From: Ferrimicrobium sp.
GTDB lineage: Bacteria; Actinomycetota; Acidimicrobiia; Acidimicrobiales; Acidimicrobiaceae
Length of the DNA: 64,000 bases
Assembly (NCBI RefSeq): GCF_027319265.1
Contig: NZ_DAHVNP010000050.1
Span: 1-64,000, forward strand
Reading direction: 5' to 3'
Under the pieces are notes generated by a model. That model did no database searches, was not told where the DNA came from, and saw only the letters and a program-made list of their open reading frames with translations. The position numbers and the translations under genes are program-made. Numbering within the stretch: the first letter of the stretch is position 1; each line of letters begins with the position of its first letter. Below, piece after piece: positions 1 through 9,217 of this stretch.

Positions 1-876
1 CTCGGTCTTGTGGGCTGCGTAGTTGTCTAAAACGACGTGAACTCCCAGCTCCTTGGGTACTTGTCGGTCGATGAGCTCGAGGAACTCAATGAACTCTATC
101 GCCCTGTGGGCTACCGTCATCTTGGTGATAACCTTGCCGGAAGCGACATCAAGGGCAGCATAGAGATTACTAATACCGTTGCGCTTGTACTCGGTCGTTC
201 GACGCAGAGGCACCCCTGGCACCATAGGGAGCATGGGTTGGGTGCGGTTCAGTGCCTGGATCTGTGTCTTCTCGTCGACACAGAGGACGATAGCTGCCTC
301 AGGTGGGTTGAGATAGATCCCGGCAACGTCTCTGACCTTCTCAGTGAACTCTGGGTCATTGGAGATGGTAAAGCTCTCGACCATGTGAGGTTTGAGTCCA
401 AAGGTTCGCCAGATCCTCCCCACAGTGGAAGGCGACACACCAGCTAGGGCTGCCATGGTGTTGGTCGACCAATGGGTTGATGTGTCGGGTGGAGTGGTCG
501 TGGTAGTGAGTTTGATGATCTCGGCGATCTTGTCATCCCCGTGGGTTCTTGGAACTCCAGGTCTTGGTGCATCACCGAGCGACTTCACGCCATAGAGGGC
601 AAATCTTCTTACCCACTTTGAGACCGTGAAGTTGGAAATGTCCAGCTCATCAGCGATATCTCTTAGCCTGACGTGTTCATTGGCCAACAGAGCTATCTTT
701 GCTCTGGTGACTTGAACAGCCGGAGCGCTACGTTTGGCGATGACCGAAGTGAGAAACTCTTTGTCCTCATCGCTCAACGTGACGACGTAGGTTGGTCTAC
801 GACCGGTGCGCTTCTTGGTCCCTTGTGAATCTTTTGCCGCTTGGGTTGCTTTGGATATCTGCTTAGCCATTGTCAT
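1..876 (-). CDS. IS630-family transposase, C-terminus cut by window edge
   Basis: This is a DDE transposase that catalyses cut-and-paste movement of its element. The frame is open for 292 codons from an ATG at 876, preceded by a GGAGG ribosome site eight bases upstream, to the window edge. An N-terminal helix-turn-helix region (roughly residues 40-115, with ISNFTVSKWVRRFALYG) is followed by a second DNA-binding part and an RNase-H-like catalytic fold. The first catalytic Asp is in LCVDEKTQIQAL and the second in VVLDNYAAHKT near the edge; the final Glu would lie just outside. No frameshift or stop is seen, so the copy may be functional. An alternative start is the ATG at 870. Confidence 0.9.
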   Translation of the reverse strand, partial: MTMAKQISKATQAAKDSQGTKKRTGRRPTYVVTLSDEDKEFLTSVIAKRSAPAVQVTRAKIALLANEHVRLRDIADELDISNFTVSKWVRRFALYGVKSLGDAPRPGVPRTHGDDKIAEIIKLTTTTTPPDTSTHWSTNTMAALAGVSPSTVGRIWRTFGLKPHMVESFTISNDPEFTEKVRDVAGIYLNPPEAAIVLCVDEKTQIQALNRTQPMLPMVPGVPLRRTTEYKRNGISNLYAALDVASGKVITKMTVAHRAIEFIEFLELIDRQVPKELGVHVVLDNYAAHKTE

Positions 877-973
877 TGCCTTTTCCTCCAAAAGAGTAGG
901 TGAACAATGGGTTCAACAGGGGCCGAATCTTGAAAATTCCTGTTTCACAGCGAAACTTTGACTACGGACACTA
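1..973 (-). mobile_element. IS630-family insertion sequence, right part only
   Basis: The element contains an intact transposase frame that leaves the window at its left edge, so only the 5' part is visible. Its outer end is placed by inference at a TA dinucleotide (972-973), because IS630 elements insert at TA. Read outward-in on the minus strand the end begins GTGTCCGTAGTC and contains a small imperfect palindrome (941-956). The opposite terminal repeat is outside the window, so the exact boundary cannot be proven. The element lies about 20 bp beyond the stop codon of the neighbouring LolA-like gene, which it leaves intact. Confidence 0.65.
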
Positions 974-992
974 GGCGATGACCGGTATGCCG

Positions 993-2057
993 TTAGTATC
1001 CAAGCGCCCCAGCATCACTCTCAAGTACTGAACCGCGCACTGCGCCAGCCAAAATGGGACCATTGTTGGGCAAGACCAACAGATTAAACAGCGCAGTATG
1101 AATAGACTCCGCCGTCTCGCCATTGGCCAATGTCACCGGGGTTTCAAGCTCCGTAAGACCCTTTGCCCCAATCGAACTTGAAAGTTGACCCAGCAGCGTC
1201 GCAGGAAGCTCATCCACCGTCTGCCAACTCGTCCCTAGGGTCACCGGCTTGGTGGAGGTACTCATTGGATCAAACATCGCCTGGAGCTGGGTGGTCGTCA
1301 CCGTCTTCACCGTCGCACCTGTTGGGGGGGTGAAGTTAAAGTTCGAAGTACTCGGGTTCGAGAATGAGATCGATTGATAACCCATCTGTAGTACCGGGCT
1401 GGAAGAATACACAGAGTTCACCGACACCGCTAGCACGTGATAGTTCTTGGCATCCACAAAGACTCGTATCGAAGAGATGGTCGATCCTGACTGCAGCGGA
1501 GCGAGCGATAGCGTATACGCGGCATGACCGGCGACATAGGTGTTAGCGCCGACGGTGACGTCAGATGTTGGCGCAAGTCGCCCAACAAGCGCATCAGCCA
1601 TCTCCGTCGGATTCATCTGCTGCATCGAAGAGCTTTGCTGCGTCGAGGATCCGAACGCAACATGTTCGGCAGAGGTATTCGCTGAGTTCCACGACCACGC
1701 CCCGGCGCTGTTGACATAGAGATCGCGCTCCGACTGGGCGTTGATCTCCTGAAGGCGCAGATCTGCCCCCGCGCCCCGATAGACCATCACCTGGGAGGTA
1801 CCCTCAGGCAGTGCGACGCCCTGACCGACACTCGAAAGCAGGGAGGCATCTGAGCCCAATATATTGGAGGTGATTTGCAGTTGTCCCGAGTACTGCACCG
1901 GTGCAGCACCGATGACCGCGGCGATCAGCTGGGACGCTGACATTGGCTGTAACAGCGGAGTTTGTGCATTAGTAAGCGCTGGCGTGAGCGATGCCGCCCC
2001 TAGCGCCACCGCGGCACCAACGAGCGGAATTCCAAATCGATACTTCCAACGTGCCAC
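993..2057 (-). CDS. LolA/RseB-like secreted lipoprotein-carrier-fold protein
   Basis: The 354-residue product has a signal peptide (positively charged start, hydrophobic stretch to about residue 28, likely cleavage near TNAQ) and no lipobox Cys. The rest resembles the LolA/RseB/LppX-type fold often annotated in actinobacteria as outer-membrane lipoprotein-sorting protein: an early region scored for lipid binding and a C-terminal segment with VFVDAKNYHVLAVSV, typical of this fold. The start is GTG at 2057, preceded by AAGGAGAG. Its role is unknown; a carrier of hydrophobic ligands or a sensor partner of a sigma system are both possible. It is transcribed divergently from the sigma factor at 2658, but no functional link is shown. 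Confidence 0.6.
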   Translation of the reverse strand: MARWKYRFGIPLVGAAVALGAASLTPALTNAQTPLLQPMSASQLIAAVIGAAPVQYSGQLQITSNILGSDASLLSSVGQGVALPEGTSQVMVYRGAGADLRLQEINAQSERDLYVNSAGAWSWNSANTSAEHVAFGSSTQQSSSMQQMNPTEMADALVGRLAPTSDVTVGANTYVAGHAAYTLSLAPLQSGSTISSIRVFVDAKNYHVLAVSVNSVYSSSPVLQMGYQSISFSNPSTSNFNFTPPTGATVKTVTTTQLQAMFDPMSTSTKPVTLGTSWQTVDELPATLLGQLSSSIGAKGLTELETPVTLANGETAESIHTALFNLLVLPNNGPILAGAVRGSVLESDAGALGY

Positions 2058-2511
2058 TACTCTCTCCTTCTGTAACCAACATCTGACCCAACCATGGCCA
2101 CCAGTACGTCAGTACACTCCTAGCCAAAGCGCTCCAGCTACGAATTCCCTCAAACAAGCGCCACTAACACTCGACAAGTTATCCTCATTCTAGCAGATCG
2201 CAACACCTAAGAAGTCTGGCTACCCGCGACCCTTTATTTGCCGGAAGCTAGCAGACGTCCATGTAGCTGCGTTGACTACACCCTAACTGGTTTACCTGAT
2301 ATTTGTCTTAACACCACCTGAAGGAGCGATATTCCAGTGGCGTCGTCGGGCACATCGATCACCGCGGTTGCGCTCGACGTTGGATACCCTCAACAGGTGG
2401 GATAGTCGGGTTCCGCTGACTATACTTGAATGCCAAGGATGTTGGACTCACCACTCAACCCACGGCCTCATGCGTGCCGATAGAACTTTGTGCCAATTTT
2501 TCAGCACGACC

Positions 2512-2540
2512 TTGAATATCCGGCAAATTTTTGATACGAT
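2512..2540 (+). promoter_or_regulatory. Sigma-70-type promoter for the group-2 sigma gene
   Basis: A TTGAAT -35 element (2512-2517) and a TACGAT -10 element (2535-2540) are separated by exactly 17 bp, inside an A/T-rich stretch unlike the flanking DNA. It lies 117 bp before the sigma factor start. The 600-bp region between the two divergent genes (2058-2657) otherwise shows only short imperfect repeats of CAGTGGTTGT near 2578-2605 and no credible gene. Confidence 0.6.
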
Positions 2541-2657
2541 AGTTTTGTGGTGTGCGTTGCCATATGGTGGCCACACTTCCAGTGGTTGTAGGGCATGCAG
2601 TGGTTGTTGGCATACTGAGGAGTTTCCAAACGTACATATGAATGAGAAGAGATAGCG

Positions 2658-3569
2658 ATGGCGAACAAGCAAACGACAGCAGTGACGAGTGAGGCAAAGG
2701 GGCGTCGCCGTTCAGCGCAAGCCGAGGTCGATACGGCCTTGGCAGCGGCTGGACTCGGTGCCGACTCCATTCGCCTCTTCCTCGACGATCTCGCAAAGCA
2801 CCCACTCCCCTCCTCTGCCGAACAGGTGGAGTTGGCCAAACGTGTGCGCGATGGCGATGAAGAAGCCAAGGTGGAGATGGTGGCAGCGAACTTACGGTTG
2901 GTTGTTCACTGGGCTCGCCGCTACCAGGATCGAGGGGTGGAGCTCTCTGATCTCATCCAAGAGGGCACCTTTGGGCTCATCCGTGCCGTCGAGAAGTTCG
3001 ATTGGCGCCGTGGGTTCAAGTTCTCCACCTACGCGACATGGTGGGTTCGCCAGTCATTACAGAGGGCAGTGCACAACCATGGACAGGCCATACGACTCCC
3101 GATGGAGGCTGCGGAACGTTCACGTCGAGTCGATAACGTCTCCCGTGAGCTGGCTGCCGACCTCGGTCGCCCCCCGACCGAGGACGAGATTGCGGTGGCG
3201 TCGAACCTTTCGCACTCCCAATTGGCGGATGTCCGTCATGCGGCGCGTGTCGTCGCAAGCCTCGATCAAGCCGTAGGGCCTGAAGGAGAGACCAGTCTCG
3301 GCGATCTAGTCGTCGGGCCGGATACCTCCTTTGAAGACGACATCGATGACTCCATCTCCCGCGAGATGCTACGCAAGGCAGTCCAAGAGCTCGACCAACT
3401 TGAGCGAGACGTGGTCACCCTCCGTTTTGGCCTCAACGGCGATCGGCCTGCCTCCCTTGAGGCTACGGCCAGGATGCTTGGTATTGGACCGCGAAGGGCC
3501 CGTAGGCTTGAAGCTTCCGCACTCAGTCGCCTAGCGGATCACCCTGCTCTGAAGACATCTGCAGCCTGA
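2658..3569 (+). CDS. RNA polymerase sigma-70 factor, RpoD/SigB-like group 2
   Basis: The 303-residue protein has the layout of non-essential RpoD-family sigmas. Region 1.2 ([15 protein letters not shown]) is followed by region 2 with [35 protein letters not shown] and the -10-recognising [16 protein letters not shown]. Region 3 then has [12 protein letters not shown], and region 4.2 has a [11 protein letters not shown] motif followed by a helix-turn-helix. It directs RNA polymerase to a promoter subset in the cytoplasm. The C-terminal helix ([14 protein letters not shown]) deviates from the usual VTRERIRQIE, so -35 preference may differ from the housekeeping sigma. No anti-sigma gene adjoins it. 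The start is ATG with an AGAAGAGA site upstream. Confidence 0.9.
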   Translation: MANKQTTAVTSEAKGRRRSAQAEVDTALAAAGLGADSIRLFLDDLAKHPLPSSAEQVELAKRVRDGDEEAKVEMVAANLRLVVHWARRYQDRGVELSDLIQEGTFGLIRAVEKFDWRRGFKFSTYATWWVRQSLQRAVHNHGQAIRLPMEAAERSRRVDNVSRELAADLGRPPTEDEIAVASNLSHSQLADVRHAARVVASLDQAVGPEGETSLGDLVVGPDTSFEDDIDDSISREMLRKAVQELDQLERDVVTLRFGLNGDRPASLEATARMLGIGPRRARRLEASALSRLADHPALKTSAA

Positions 3570-3634
3570 CCGCTGCCGGGGTAACGCGACCGTGTGATTG
3601 TGCGGTTCAACAATATCTTCTCAACGGATCTGTA

Positions 3635-3662
3635 AGGCCCGGTCGGGTACCCGACCGGGCCT
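3635..3662. terminator. Perfect 28-nt palindromic hairpin between convergent genes
   Basis: The sequence 3635-3662 is a perfect inverted repeat (AGGCCCGGTCGGGT and its complement) just after the sigma gene and before the end of the convergent RluA-type gene. There is no long T-tract on either side, as is common in high-G+C actinobacteria, so it is best read as a bidirectional terminator. Confidence 0.7.
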
Positions 3663-3814
3663 CTGAGTTCGTCTGTTTGTGGAGATCCAACCCCCGGCCA
3701 GACTATCAGGCGACTACACACGCGGAGCGACCGCGCGAGTCCTGCCAACGGCCCAAACGATGCCACCCATGGAGCCCGATCACCACAGGAGCTCTCGATG
3801 ACCGGATTGCGACC

Positions 3815-4783
3815 TTACGAAGTCATCTCTCTCGACAGATCGGGGCGCGACTCCGGCTGCTCTATCGGCGACCGGACTTTAGCTAAAACCTTGACTAGCT
3901 CGGGCGGGAGTGCTGACTGGATCGCAAGGGGAAGACCAGTAGAGGGATGGGCAAGGGCAAGCACTGAGGAGTGCAAAAAGACACGGTCCCGCAGGAGTCT
4001 GGTCTCGCCTCCATAGGTTTGATCCCCGACCAAGGGATGCCCAATTGCGCTCATATGCACGCGAATCTGATGCGTACGGCCTGTCTCTAGGCTGAGCTCT
4101 ACATAGGTATACCCCTGGAACCGCTCGATAACCCGAAACCGTGTCACCGCACGTCGCCCTTCAGCGATGACAGCGATCCGTGTGCGACTTCTCTGGTCGC
4201 GACCAAGTGGGGCATCGATAACGCCCTCCTCCTCCGCAAGCTCTCCCTCGACGAGCGCTCGGTAGGTCCTACGCATTGCGTGGGTGGCGACTTGCTCCTT
4301 GAGCACTCGGAAGGCGGAATCGGTCCGTGCAACGCCCATGACCCCTGACGTCGACTTATCGAGGCGTTGATAGATTCCCGGTCGCAGCGATGGTTCGTCA
4401 CCCACACCGGTCACCGCCGGATCCAACGCCACCACCGCGCTCGCTAGGGTCGGAGTGGCATCAGCGAGCGTCGTCGCATGCACAATGAGGCCTGCTGGCT
4501 TATCTACCACAAACATCGCCTCGTCAAAGTAGAGGAGTGGCAACGGGATGCGGAGACGATCTTGCTGCACAGTTGGAGCAAGGTCGATCGTTAGGTGATC
4601 ACCGTGATCGAGCCGGTGCGACTTATCACGCAGTACTCGAGCGTTGACCGAGATCAACCCCTGGTCGATCATCCTTCCCGCCATCGACCGCGAGACGTCG
4701 GCGACGACCGAGACCGCACGATCAAGACGTTCTTGGGTGAGCGTGTCCCCTACCTCAACGTTGAGAACGTTCATGCCGTCCAT
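3815..4783 (-). CDS. RluA/RluD-family pseudouridine synthase
   Basis: The product (319-322 residues, starting at ATG 4774 or 4783) converts uridine to pseudouridine in RNA, probably in 23S rRNA. An N-terminal S4 RNA-binding domain (about 15-70) precedes the catalytic domain. The catalytic Asp is D142 in YQRLDKSTSG; the usual HRLDxxTSG has His where this has Gln. Other family blocks are VDKPAGLIVHAT, RRTYRALVEGE and GRTHQIRVHMSAIGHPLVGD. Its 5' end overlaps the lspA stop by 20-29 bases, so the two are co-translated, an arrangement common in bacteria. The exact target position cannot be read from sequence. Confidence 0.88.
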   Translation of the reverse strand: MDGMNVLNVEVGDTLTQERLDRAVSVVADVSRSMAGRMIDQGLISVNARVLRDKSHRLDHGDHLTIDLAPTVQQDRLRIPLPLLYFDEAMFVVDKPAGLIVHATTLADATPTLASAVVALDPAVTGVGDEPSLRPGIYQRLDKSTSGVMGVARTDSAFRVLKEQVATHAMRRTYRALVEGELAEEEGVIDAPLGRDQRSRTRIAVIAEGRRAVTRFRVIERFQGYTYVELSLETGRTHQIRVHMSAIGHPLVGDQTYGGETRLLRDRVFLHSSVLALAHPSTGLPLAIQSALPPELVKVLAKVRSPIEQPESRPDLSREMTS

Positions 4784-5228
4784 CGATTACTCCAGCGATC
4801 AGAAGAAGAACAACACCCACCGTGATCGCGGAATCAGCGAGGTTGAAGATAGGCCAGTGTGGGAAGCGGATGAAGTCAATCACCGCTCCATGGTTATGCC
4901 GAAAGAGCCTATCCGATAGGTTGCCAAGCGCCCCACCCGTGACAAGAGAAGCCGCAATCCGTTTGAGAAGGGATGGCGTCATCAGGGCGTAGCCACCAAC
5001 GGCGACGGCTAGCACCACGGCGGCAACGGTAATCAGCAGTGGGTGCCCCTGACCGATGGAGAATGAGAACCCCGAGTTAAAGGTGAGCTCGAACTTGATC
5101 GGGCCAAGAATGTCGATTGGCCCGCCCCTGAGGGCATTCTCTGCCCACGTCTTGGTGGCCTGATCGACCAAGATCACCAACACCACGACCGCACCAACGG
5201 TCAACGCTCGTGGCCGAAGGCTTGTCAT
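4755..5228 (-). CDS. lspA: Lipoprotein signal peptidase LspA
   Basis: The 157-residue membrane aspartyl protease cleaves the signal peptide of diacylglyceryl-modified prolipoproteins. It has four hydrophobic segments and all family blocks: VDQATK, FNSGFSFS, GGALGNLSDR, VIDFI and FNLADSAI. The catalytic pair is D118 and D132. The ATG at 5228 overlaps the stop of the upstream zinc-finger gene in an ATGA junction, which fixes the start better than a longer frame that begins at 5258. It sits in a three-gene operon with the DksA-like gene and the pseudouridine synthase. The lipoproteins encoded elsewhere in the window are likely substrates. Confidence 0.95.
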   Translation of the reverse strand: MTSLRPRALTVGAVVVLVILVDQATKTWAENALRGGPIDILGPIKFELTFNSGFSFSIGQGHPLLITVAAVVLAVAVGGYALMTPSLLKRIAASLVTGGALGNLSDRLFRHNHGAVIDFIRFPHWPIFNLADSAITVGVVLLLIAGVIDGRHERSQR

Positions 5229-5692
5229 CGACTTCGCGGTAAACCACCCTCCTTGCACCGGACGCAGAGCCGAGCGAAAGGAAGTGCTCGAAGCCGCGCC
5301 CGAGGAATCGGTTGCTTACAGCTCTCGCAGAGTCCATAGACGCCACGCTCCATCTTTCTGAGCGCCAAATCAACCTCTTCGATCGCTGCGAGGGCCGAAC
5401 CTGCCAAGGCAAGGTCTCGTTCCCGATCGATGGCGGTCGTTCCTCCTTCACCAGACTCCTCATCAAACTGAACTTCAGCAGGCTCATTATTTTGCACCAT
5501 GCTGTCCGCTTCTGCCCGCAGCTGCGCTGCCTGCTCGAGGTAGTGAGCTCGTTCTGTTTCGAGGAGGAGGCGCTGCTGAGCAACGAAGTCTTCGTCGCTA
5601 AGGGCTTCGATCGTCTCATCATCCAAATTGAGGTATGCCTCGACGGGATCAATAGGATTGCTCTGCTCTTGCGTCGTCTTCGCCATCGTCAT
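5225..5692 (-). CDS. DksA/TraR-family C4 zinc-finger protein
   Basis: The 155-residue protein has an acidic N-terminal part and a long coiled coil (about 35-115, EEVDLALRKMERGVYGLC). It ends in a four-Cys zinc finger with C122, C125, C143 and C146. This matches the DksA/TraR family, whose DksA member binds the RNA polymerase secondary channel with ppGpp; whether this actinobacterial version does so is not established. It is the first gene of the operon with lspA, joined by an ATGA overlap. A second ATG at 5686 has slightly better spacing to the GGA upstream. The 204 bases between it and ileS form a divergent promoter region with no further gene. Confidence 0.85.
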   Translation of the reverse strand: MTMAKTTQEQSNPIDPVEAYLNLDDETIEALSDEDFVAQQRLLLETERAHYLEQAAQLRAEADSMVQNNEPAEVQFDEESGEGGTTAIDRERDLALAGSALAAIEEVDLALRKMERGVYGLCESCKQPIPRARLRALPFARLCVRCKEGGLPRSR

Positions 5693-5896
5693 TCCAATCT
5701 ATTACGGAGCACGGCGGCACGAACCACCGTACTGCCCATTTGAATCGCTCTACTCTAGCCGCCATCAACGCACGAGCGGCAGAGGTGAGCCAAGCATAGC
5801 CGCCGATCATAGCAATTATCCCCTCAGCAGCTGCGTCACGTCGTGCAGACCCGGATCGCGAACAGAGCACTTCCCTACGCCGACTAGCGTAAATGC

Positions 5897-8800
5897 ATGA
5901 GCGACCACGAAGAAAAGAACTCTTATCCACATCAGCCTGGTGCCCTCAACTTGCCAGCGCTAGAGCATGAAATTCTCGCCTTTTGGGAGCGAGACGACAC
6001 CTTTCGGGCTTCGATTGCCCAACGGCGAGCCAGTGGTGGCAAGGCTTTTGTCTTCTATGACGGCCCTCCTTTTGCCAACGGGTCTCCCCACTATGGTCAC
6101 CTCCTCACTGGCTTCGTGAAAGATGCGATCCCCCGTTACCAGACCATGAGGGGGAAGGTCGTGGAACGACGCTTTGGTTGGGACTGTCATGGCCTTCCCG
6201 CTGAGATGGCAGCAGAAAAAGAGCTCGGCGTGAGTGGTCGTGACGAGGTCGAACAGCTCGGCATCGATCGTTTCAACGACCACTGCCGATCACTGGTTCA
6301 GCGCACCACCGATGACTGGTTCCGTTATGTGACACGGCAGGCTCGTTGGGTCGACTTCATCGATTCCTATAAGACGATGGACGTGAGTTTCATGGAATCG
6401 GTGATCTGGGCCTTCAAGCGGCTACATGAGAAGGGTCTCGTCTATGAGAACTACCGCGTACTCCCCTACTGTTGGGAGTGCGAGACACCACTATCAAACT
6501 TCGAAACACGTCAAGACGACTCCTATCGTCCTCGCATCGACCCGGCTATCACAGTAGCCTTCCGCCTCCCAGCCAGCACCGAGAGCGACGCAGAGGATAC
6601 ACCTCTCCTCGCGGGTGAGCTGTACCTCCTCGCATGGACAACCACCCCCTGGACGCTGCCCTCAAATCTTGCCCTTGCCGTACGCCCAGACTTCGAGTAC
6701 GTGCTATTTCGCGATGGTACTGACCCCCGCGTCTTTGTGATGGCCTCCGATCGTCTCACTGCCTACCGGGACCGCTTCGCAGATCCAGAGGTGCTCACCA
6801 CCGTCACGGGAGAACAGCTCTTGGGCCGCTCCTTCGTCCCTCTCTTCCCCTTTTTCGCCGATGCGAAGAATGCCTTTCGCGTCATCGAAGGCGCCTTCGT
6901 CACGATCGACGAGGGGACGGGAATCGTACAAATGGCGCCGGGCTTTGGCGAAGAAGACCAGCAGGCCTGTGCCGTTGCCTCGATCGACGTGGTCTGCCCA
7001 GTCGACGAAAAGGGCCGCTATACCCGCGAAGTCAGTTGGTATGAAGGGACGCAAGTCTTTGAAGCCAACGAGGCGATCAAGACCTACCTGAACGACCAGC
7101 ATGTTCTCATTGAGGCAAAGGCCTATGAACATAGCTATCCTCACTGCTGGCGGACCGACACTCCGTTGATCTACAAGGCGGTGAGTTCCTGGTTCGTCGA
7201 TGTCACCGCCATCAAATCTCGTCTGCTCGAGCTCAACCAAGAGATCGAATGGGTTCCTGAGCACGTGAAGAACGGGGCCTTTGGGAAGTGGCTTGAGGGT
7301 GCGCGCGATTGGTCTATCACTCGCAATCGCTACTGGGGTTCGCCCATTCCAGTATGGAAGAGCGACGATCCCAACTATCCACGGATCGACGTCTATGGAT
7401 CGCTCGATGAGCTCGAGGCGGACTTCGGCGTCCGTCCTGGGGATCTGCATCGGCCCGGTATTGATGAACTTGTGCGTCCAAACCCTGACGATCCCTCGGG
7501 TCGCTCCATGATGCGGCGCGTACCCGATGTCCTTGATTGCTGGTTCGAGTCGGGATCGATGCCTTTTGCGCAACTTCACTACCCCTACGAACATCGCCAG
7601 GAGTTCGAAGAGAACTTTCCGGCCGACTTTATCGTCGAGTTCATCGGGCAGACGCGGGGCTGGTTCTATACCTTGCACGTGCTCTCCGTCGGACTCTTTG
7701 ATTCGCCGCCCTTTAAGCACTGCATGGCGCACGGCATTCTCCTTGGGAACGACGGACGCAAGCTCTCCAAGCGCCTCAAAAACTTCCCAGACCCATGGGA
7801 GGTCTTTGAAGAGATCGGCGCCGATGCCATGCGATGGTTTTTGCTCTCGTCATCGGTCCTTCGTGGGCAGGAGATGATACTGGAGCGTCAGGCCATGTTT
7901 GATACCGTCAAGCGTGTCATCAACCCGATCTGGAATGCCTTCTCCTTTTTGACGCTGTACGCCGATGCAGATGGGACCCGAGGACACTTCGCGATCACCT
8001 CAGATCACCTGCTCGACCGCTATATCCTCGCAAAGAGTTATCAGCTCACCACCGAGGTGACGGATGCCCTTGATCGTTTTGACCTCTCTCGAGCTACCAG
8101 CCGCATCGAGGAGTTCCTCGATGCCCTCAACAACTGGTACATTCGACGTAGCCGTGATCGTTTCTGGGCCGCTAAAGGCAGCGCACCAGAGATCGATGTC
8201 AGCAAGCAACAGGCCTACAATACCCTCCACACCGTGTTGGAGAACCTCGCCACTCTGACCGCACCGCTACTCCCGATGCTGAGCGAACACCTCTATCGCT
8301 CGCTCACAGGGGAACGCAGCGTACATCTCGCCGACTGGCCCTCAGCCACCTCGCTTGGAGCGAGCAATCCTCAGCTTGTAGAGGAGATGGAGTTGGTGCG
8401 GGAGATCTGCTCGCAGGTCCACAGCATCCGCAAAGCAACCGGCCATCGAGCCCGCCTTCCACTGCGCTCTATCACCGTCGCCAGCTTGGTCGACCGGGAT
8501 CTAGCGCCCTACGTCGACCTCATCAAAGCAGAGACCAATGTGAAAGCGGTACACGTCACCAACGACTTCGATCGTTTTGCTCACCAACGGCTCACTGTCA
8601 ACCCAGCCCTCTTAGGTCCACGCATCGGTGCCGTCACCCAACAGGTGATCCGGGCCATCCGGGAGGGAGACTACGTCATGGACAATGAGAATCCGGTCGT
8701 GGCTGGCGTCCGCCTCGCGCCAGGCGAGTATTCGCTCACCCTCGAACCAACCGATCCTCGCTCCATGCGCGTCCTCGACGACCGAGCGACGGTCGTCGCA

Positions 8801-9106
8801 CTGGATCTCGTCACCGACGAGTCGCTTGAGCTCGAGGGTCTCGCTCGCGATCTCATCCGTGCGATCCAACAACACCGCAAGGACTCAGGCTATGATGTCA
8901 GTGACCGAATCGACCTCCTTATCGGCCTAGCAGATCCGAACCACCGGCTCAGCAAGGCACTTGGGGCGCACGCGGCCGATATCACCGCCCAAACCCTTGC
9001 TGCTACGCTTGAGGTCGTCCGCGACGAGGTGACCTCGACTGGATCCACCACCCTCGAATTAGACGGACTCACAATCGTGATCACGAGCAAACTCGCCTCG
9101 GTGTAG
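5897..9106 (+). CDS. ileS: Isoleucyl-tRNA synthetase, IleRS2-like
   Basis: The 1069-residue class I synthetase charges tRNA-Ile. The HIGH signature is HYGH (65-68), the KMSKS signature is KLSKR (622-626), and the editing (CP1) domain contains TTPWTLPSN. Length over 1000 and the GNDGRKLSKRLKNFPDP block point to the eukaryote-like IleRS2 group rather than the shorter IleRS1 with a C-terminal zinc site. IleRS2 enzymes are known to be less sensitive to mupirocin. The HxGH order is normal here, not the swapped GxHH form reported in hyper-resistant enzymes. No T-box leader is visible, and the ribosome site before the ATG is weak. The gene stands alone, divergent from the lspA operon. Confidence 0.97.
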   Translation: MSDHEEKNSYPHQPGALNLPALEHEILAFWERDDTFRASIAQRRASGGKAFVFYDGPPFANGSPHYGHLLTGFVKDAIPRYQTMRGKVVERRFGWDCHGLPAEMAAEKELGVSGRDEVEQLGIDRFNDHCRSLVQRTTDDWFRYVTRQARWVDFIDSYKTMDVSFMESVIWAFKRLHEKGLVYENYRVLPYCWECETPLSNFETRQDDSYRPRIDPAITVAFRLPASTESDAEDTPLLAGELYLLAWTTTPWTLPSNLALAVRPDFEYVLFRDGTDPRVFVMASDRLTAYRDRFADPEVLTTVTGEQLLGRSFVPLFPFFADAKNAFRVIEGAFVTIDEGTGIVQMAPGFGEEDQQACAVASIDVVCPVDEKGRYTREVSWYEGTQVFEANEAIKTYLNDQHVLIEAKAYEHSYPHCWRTDTPLIYKAVSSWFVDVTAIKSRLLELNQEIEWVPEHVKNGAFGKWLEGARDWSITRNRYWGSPIPVWKSDDPNYPRIDVYGSLDELEADFGVRPGDLHRPGIDELVRPNPDDPSGRSMMRRVPDVLDCWFESGSMPFAQLHYPYEHRQEFEENFPADFIVEFIGQTRGWFYTLHVLSVGLFDSPPFKHCMAHGILLGNDGRKLSKRLKNFPDPWEVFEEIGADAMRWFLLSSSVLRGQEMILERQAMFDTVKRVINPIWNAFSFLTLYADADGTRGHFAITSDHLLDRYILAKSYQLTTEVTDALDRFDLSRATSRIEEFLDALNNWYIRRSRDRFWAAKGSAPEIDVSKQQAYNTLHTVLENLATLTAPLLPMLSEHLYRSLTGERSVHLADWPSATSLGASNPQLVEEMELVREICSQVHSIRKATGHRARLPLRSITVASLVDRDLAPYVDLIKAETNVKAVHVTNDFDRFAHQRLTVNPALLGPRIGAVTQQVIRAIREGDYVMDNENPVVAGVRLAPGEYSLTLEPTDPRSMRVLDDRATVVALDLVTDESLELEGLARDLIRAIQQHRKDSGYDVSDRIDLLIGLADPNHRLSKALGAHAADITAQTLAATLEVVRDEVTSTGSTTLELDGLTIVITSKLASV

Positions 9107-9217
9107 CTTCAACCGAGCGCAGCATGGTAGAACCTACCTGGCAGCCTCGGGAAGCCTTTGGCCATCACCGACGTTGATAACCCTGAATGCTAGAGCAACC
9201 CTTGAGAGGATAATCCC

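Noticed and set aside
5693-5896. Possible T-box leader for ileS
   Set aside because: Actinobacterial ileS can carry a T-box, but the conserved T-box sequence and a specifier loop are not visible in the 204 bases upstream.
5649-5930. 93-codon minus frame between the DksA-like gene and ileS
   Set aside because: It overlaps ileS and the DksA-like gene at both ends and lacks a ribosome site and motifs.
6704-7732. 342-codon minus-strand frame inside ileS
   Set aside because: It is antisense to a strongly conserved synthetase, has no ribosome site or domain, and reflects G+C-rich codon bias.
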